NCBI GenBank assembly: GCA_011526335.1
Contig: WTJB01000308.1
Coordinates: 1 to 25,334 of the forward strand
DNA from: Candidatus Arcticimaribacter sp.
GTDB taxonomy: Bacteria > Bacteroidota > Bacteroidia > Flavobacteriales > Flavobacteriaceae
Reading direction: 5' to 3'
DNA length: 25,334 nt
The translations under genes and the position numbers were made by a program. Under the pieces are notes generated by a model. The model saw only the letters and a list, made by a program, of their open reading frames with translations. It searched no databases and was not told the origin of the DNA. Positions within the stretch are counted from its first letter, which is position 1; every line of letters starts with the position of its first letter. Positions 24,386 to 25,334 of the stretch are shown here, in pieces.

Positions 24386-25334
24386 GGCCAATGCACTCAT
24401 CCACGAGCAAAGTCCTTATTTGCTTCAACATGCGTACAACCCCGTAGACTGGTTCCCGTGGGACAAGGCGGTTCTTGACAGAGCAAAACAAGAGGGGAAA
24501 CTTCTATTAATCAGTATAGGATATGCCTCGTGCCACTGGTGTCATGTTATGGAACAAGAATGCTTTGAAGACGTCACAGTAGCGCAGGTGATGAATGACG
24601 GCTTTGTAAACATAAAAATAGATCGAGAAGAACGCCCTGATCTAGACCAAATCTACATGAGTGCACTGCAGTTGCTCACTGGACAAGGCGGGTGGCCCTT
24701 AAATATCGTTGCCCTACCCGACGGTCGTCCGATCTGGGGAGCGACCTATTTACCCAAAAAACGCTGGATAGAGGTCCTCAATCAATTGTTGGAGCTTCAA
24801 AAAAAGGAAAAAGACAAATTGGAAACCTATGCTAGTCAACTGCATCAAGGCATGCAAAATGATGAATTGACCCCGCATCCCAATAGCACGATACCTTTTT
24901 TAGAGGCCTTGGAGGAAAGTATCGTGTTTCTAACCCAAAAACTAGATCATCAGTGGGGAGGACTTCAAGGAGCTCCGAAATTTATGATGCCCTGTTTCTT
25001 GGAGTGGGAACTTGAATTGGGTACCAGGCACCAACGTCCTCTTTTCAAAAATCACTTACACTTGAGTCTTCATAAAATGGCTATGGGAGGGATTTTTGAT
25101 GTCGTTGGAGGTGGATTCTCCAGATATGCTGTTGATGAACGATGGCACATCCCCCATTTTGAAAAAATGGGATATGACAACGGCCAACTTATGGAGGTAT
25201 ACAGTAAAGCTTATTTGGATGACCCCAATCCTTTGTACAAAGAAGTAGTCAGCGCTAGCTTTCAATTTTTAAACAGAGAACTTTCAGAAGAGGCAGGAGG
25301 GTTTTATTCTTCCCTTGACGCCGATAGTCTTGAC
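24378..25334 (+). CDS. YyaL-type DUF255 thioredoxin-like protein, 5' part
   Basis: The frame starts with ATG at 24378, overlapping the nifU stop by 8 bases, and stays open to the window edge (319 codons). Family members are about 670-700 residues, so roughly the C-terminal half is missing here because of the window, not truncation. The N-terminal DUF255 thioredoxin-like domain (about 1-160) has the CHWC motif at 52-55, with NPVDWFPW before it and DREERPD after. A six-hairpin glycosidase-like part then begins (GGIFDVVGGGFSRYAVDERW, HFEKMGYDNGQL). The family includes B. subtilis YyaL and human SPATA20; the reaction is not established. The final family motif usually reads KMLYDNAQL, so two residues differ here. 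Confidence 0.92.
   Translation, partial: MAKANALIHEQSPYLLQHAYNPVDWFPWDKAVLDRAKQEGKLLLISIGYASCHWCHVMEQECFEDVTVAQVMNDGFVNIKIDREERPDLDQIYMSALQLLTGQGGWPLNIVALPDGRPIWGATYLPKKRWIEVLNQLLELQKKEKDKLETYASQLHQGMQNDELTPHPNSTIPFLEALEESIVFLTQKLDHQWGGLQGAPKFMMPCFLEWELELGTRHQRPLFKNHLHLSLHKMAMGGIFDVVGGGFSRYAVDERWHIPHFEKMGYDNGQLMEVYSKAYLDDPNPLYKEVVSASFQFLNRELSEEAGGFYSSLDADSLD

Overview
This window reads as a chromosomal housekeeping segment of a member of Bacteroidota, most likely Flavobacteriaceae. The evidence is a type IX secretion (T9SS) C-terminal sorting domain on a secreted protease, a lipoprotein with an acidic surface-export-like motif, an L25 of the long CTC type, a NifU protein with duplicated N-domain, a DUF6089/UppS/BamA/OmpH/OmpH/MurI gene block, and several TAnnTTTG motifs (the Bacteroidota -7 promoter box) just before genes. 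No rRNA, tRNA, CRISPR array, insertion sequence or phage gene was seen. No intergenic gap reaches 300 bases; the longest are under about 120.

Layout. Bases 94-1643 (+): prs and rplY, closed by a strong hairpin terminator. Bases 1714-2331 (+): pth, with a possible promoter built into that terminator. Bases 2340-6868 (-): a two-gene unit, a large T9SS-exported reprolysin-like metalloprotease followed with 4-bp overlap by a small FN3-type lipoprotein. Bases 6950-12558 (+): a tight run ribF, serS, DUF4286 gene, rsmA, mgtE, D-2-hydroxyacid dehydrogenase. Bases 12555-14301 (-): aspartate kinase and a GNAT acetyltransferase. Bases 14370-15866 (-): alpha/beta hydrolase and pdxJ. Bases 15983-16855 (+): nadK, divergent from pdxJ. 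Bases 16919-22054 (+): DUF6089 protein, uppS, bamA and two OmpH/Skp-like chaperones, ended by a second strong terminator. Bases 22115-22906 (+): murI. Bases 22890-23411 (-): gamma-carbonic-anhydrase-like protein. Bases 23501-25334 (+): nifU-type Fe-S protein and the 5' half of a YyaL-type DUF255 protein cut by the window edge.

Functional themes are PRPP and cofactor supply (PRPP, FMN/FAD, PLP, NADP, Fe-S), translation (L25, Pth, SerS, RsmA), and envelope building (UppS makes the lipid carrier, MurI makes D-Glu for peptidoglycan, BamA with two Skp-like proteins inserts outer-membrane proteins). The protease/lipoprotein pair is the only clearly accessory-looking piece.

I do not see a convincing undescribed biological system. 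The points most worth checking are a Pro-to-Arg change in the riboflavin kinase PTAN motif, the protease/surface-lipoprotein gene pair, a terminator that seems to double as a promoter before pth, and several non-ATG start decisions.
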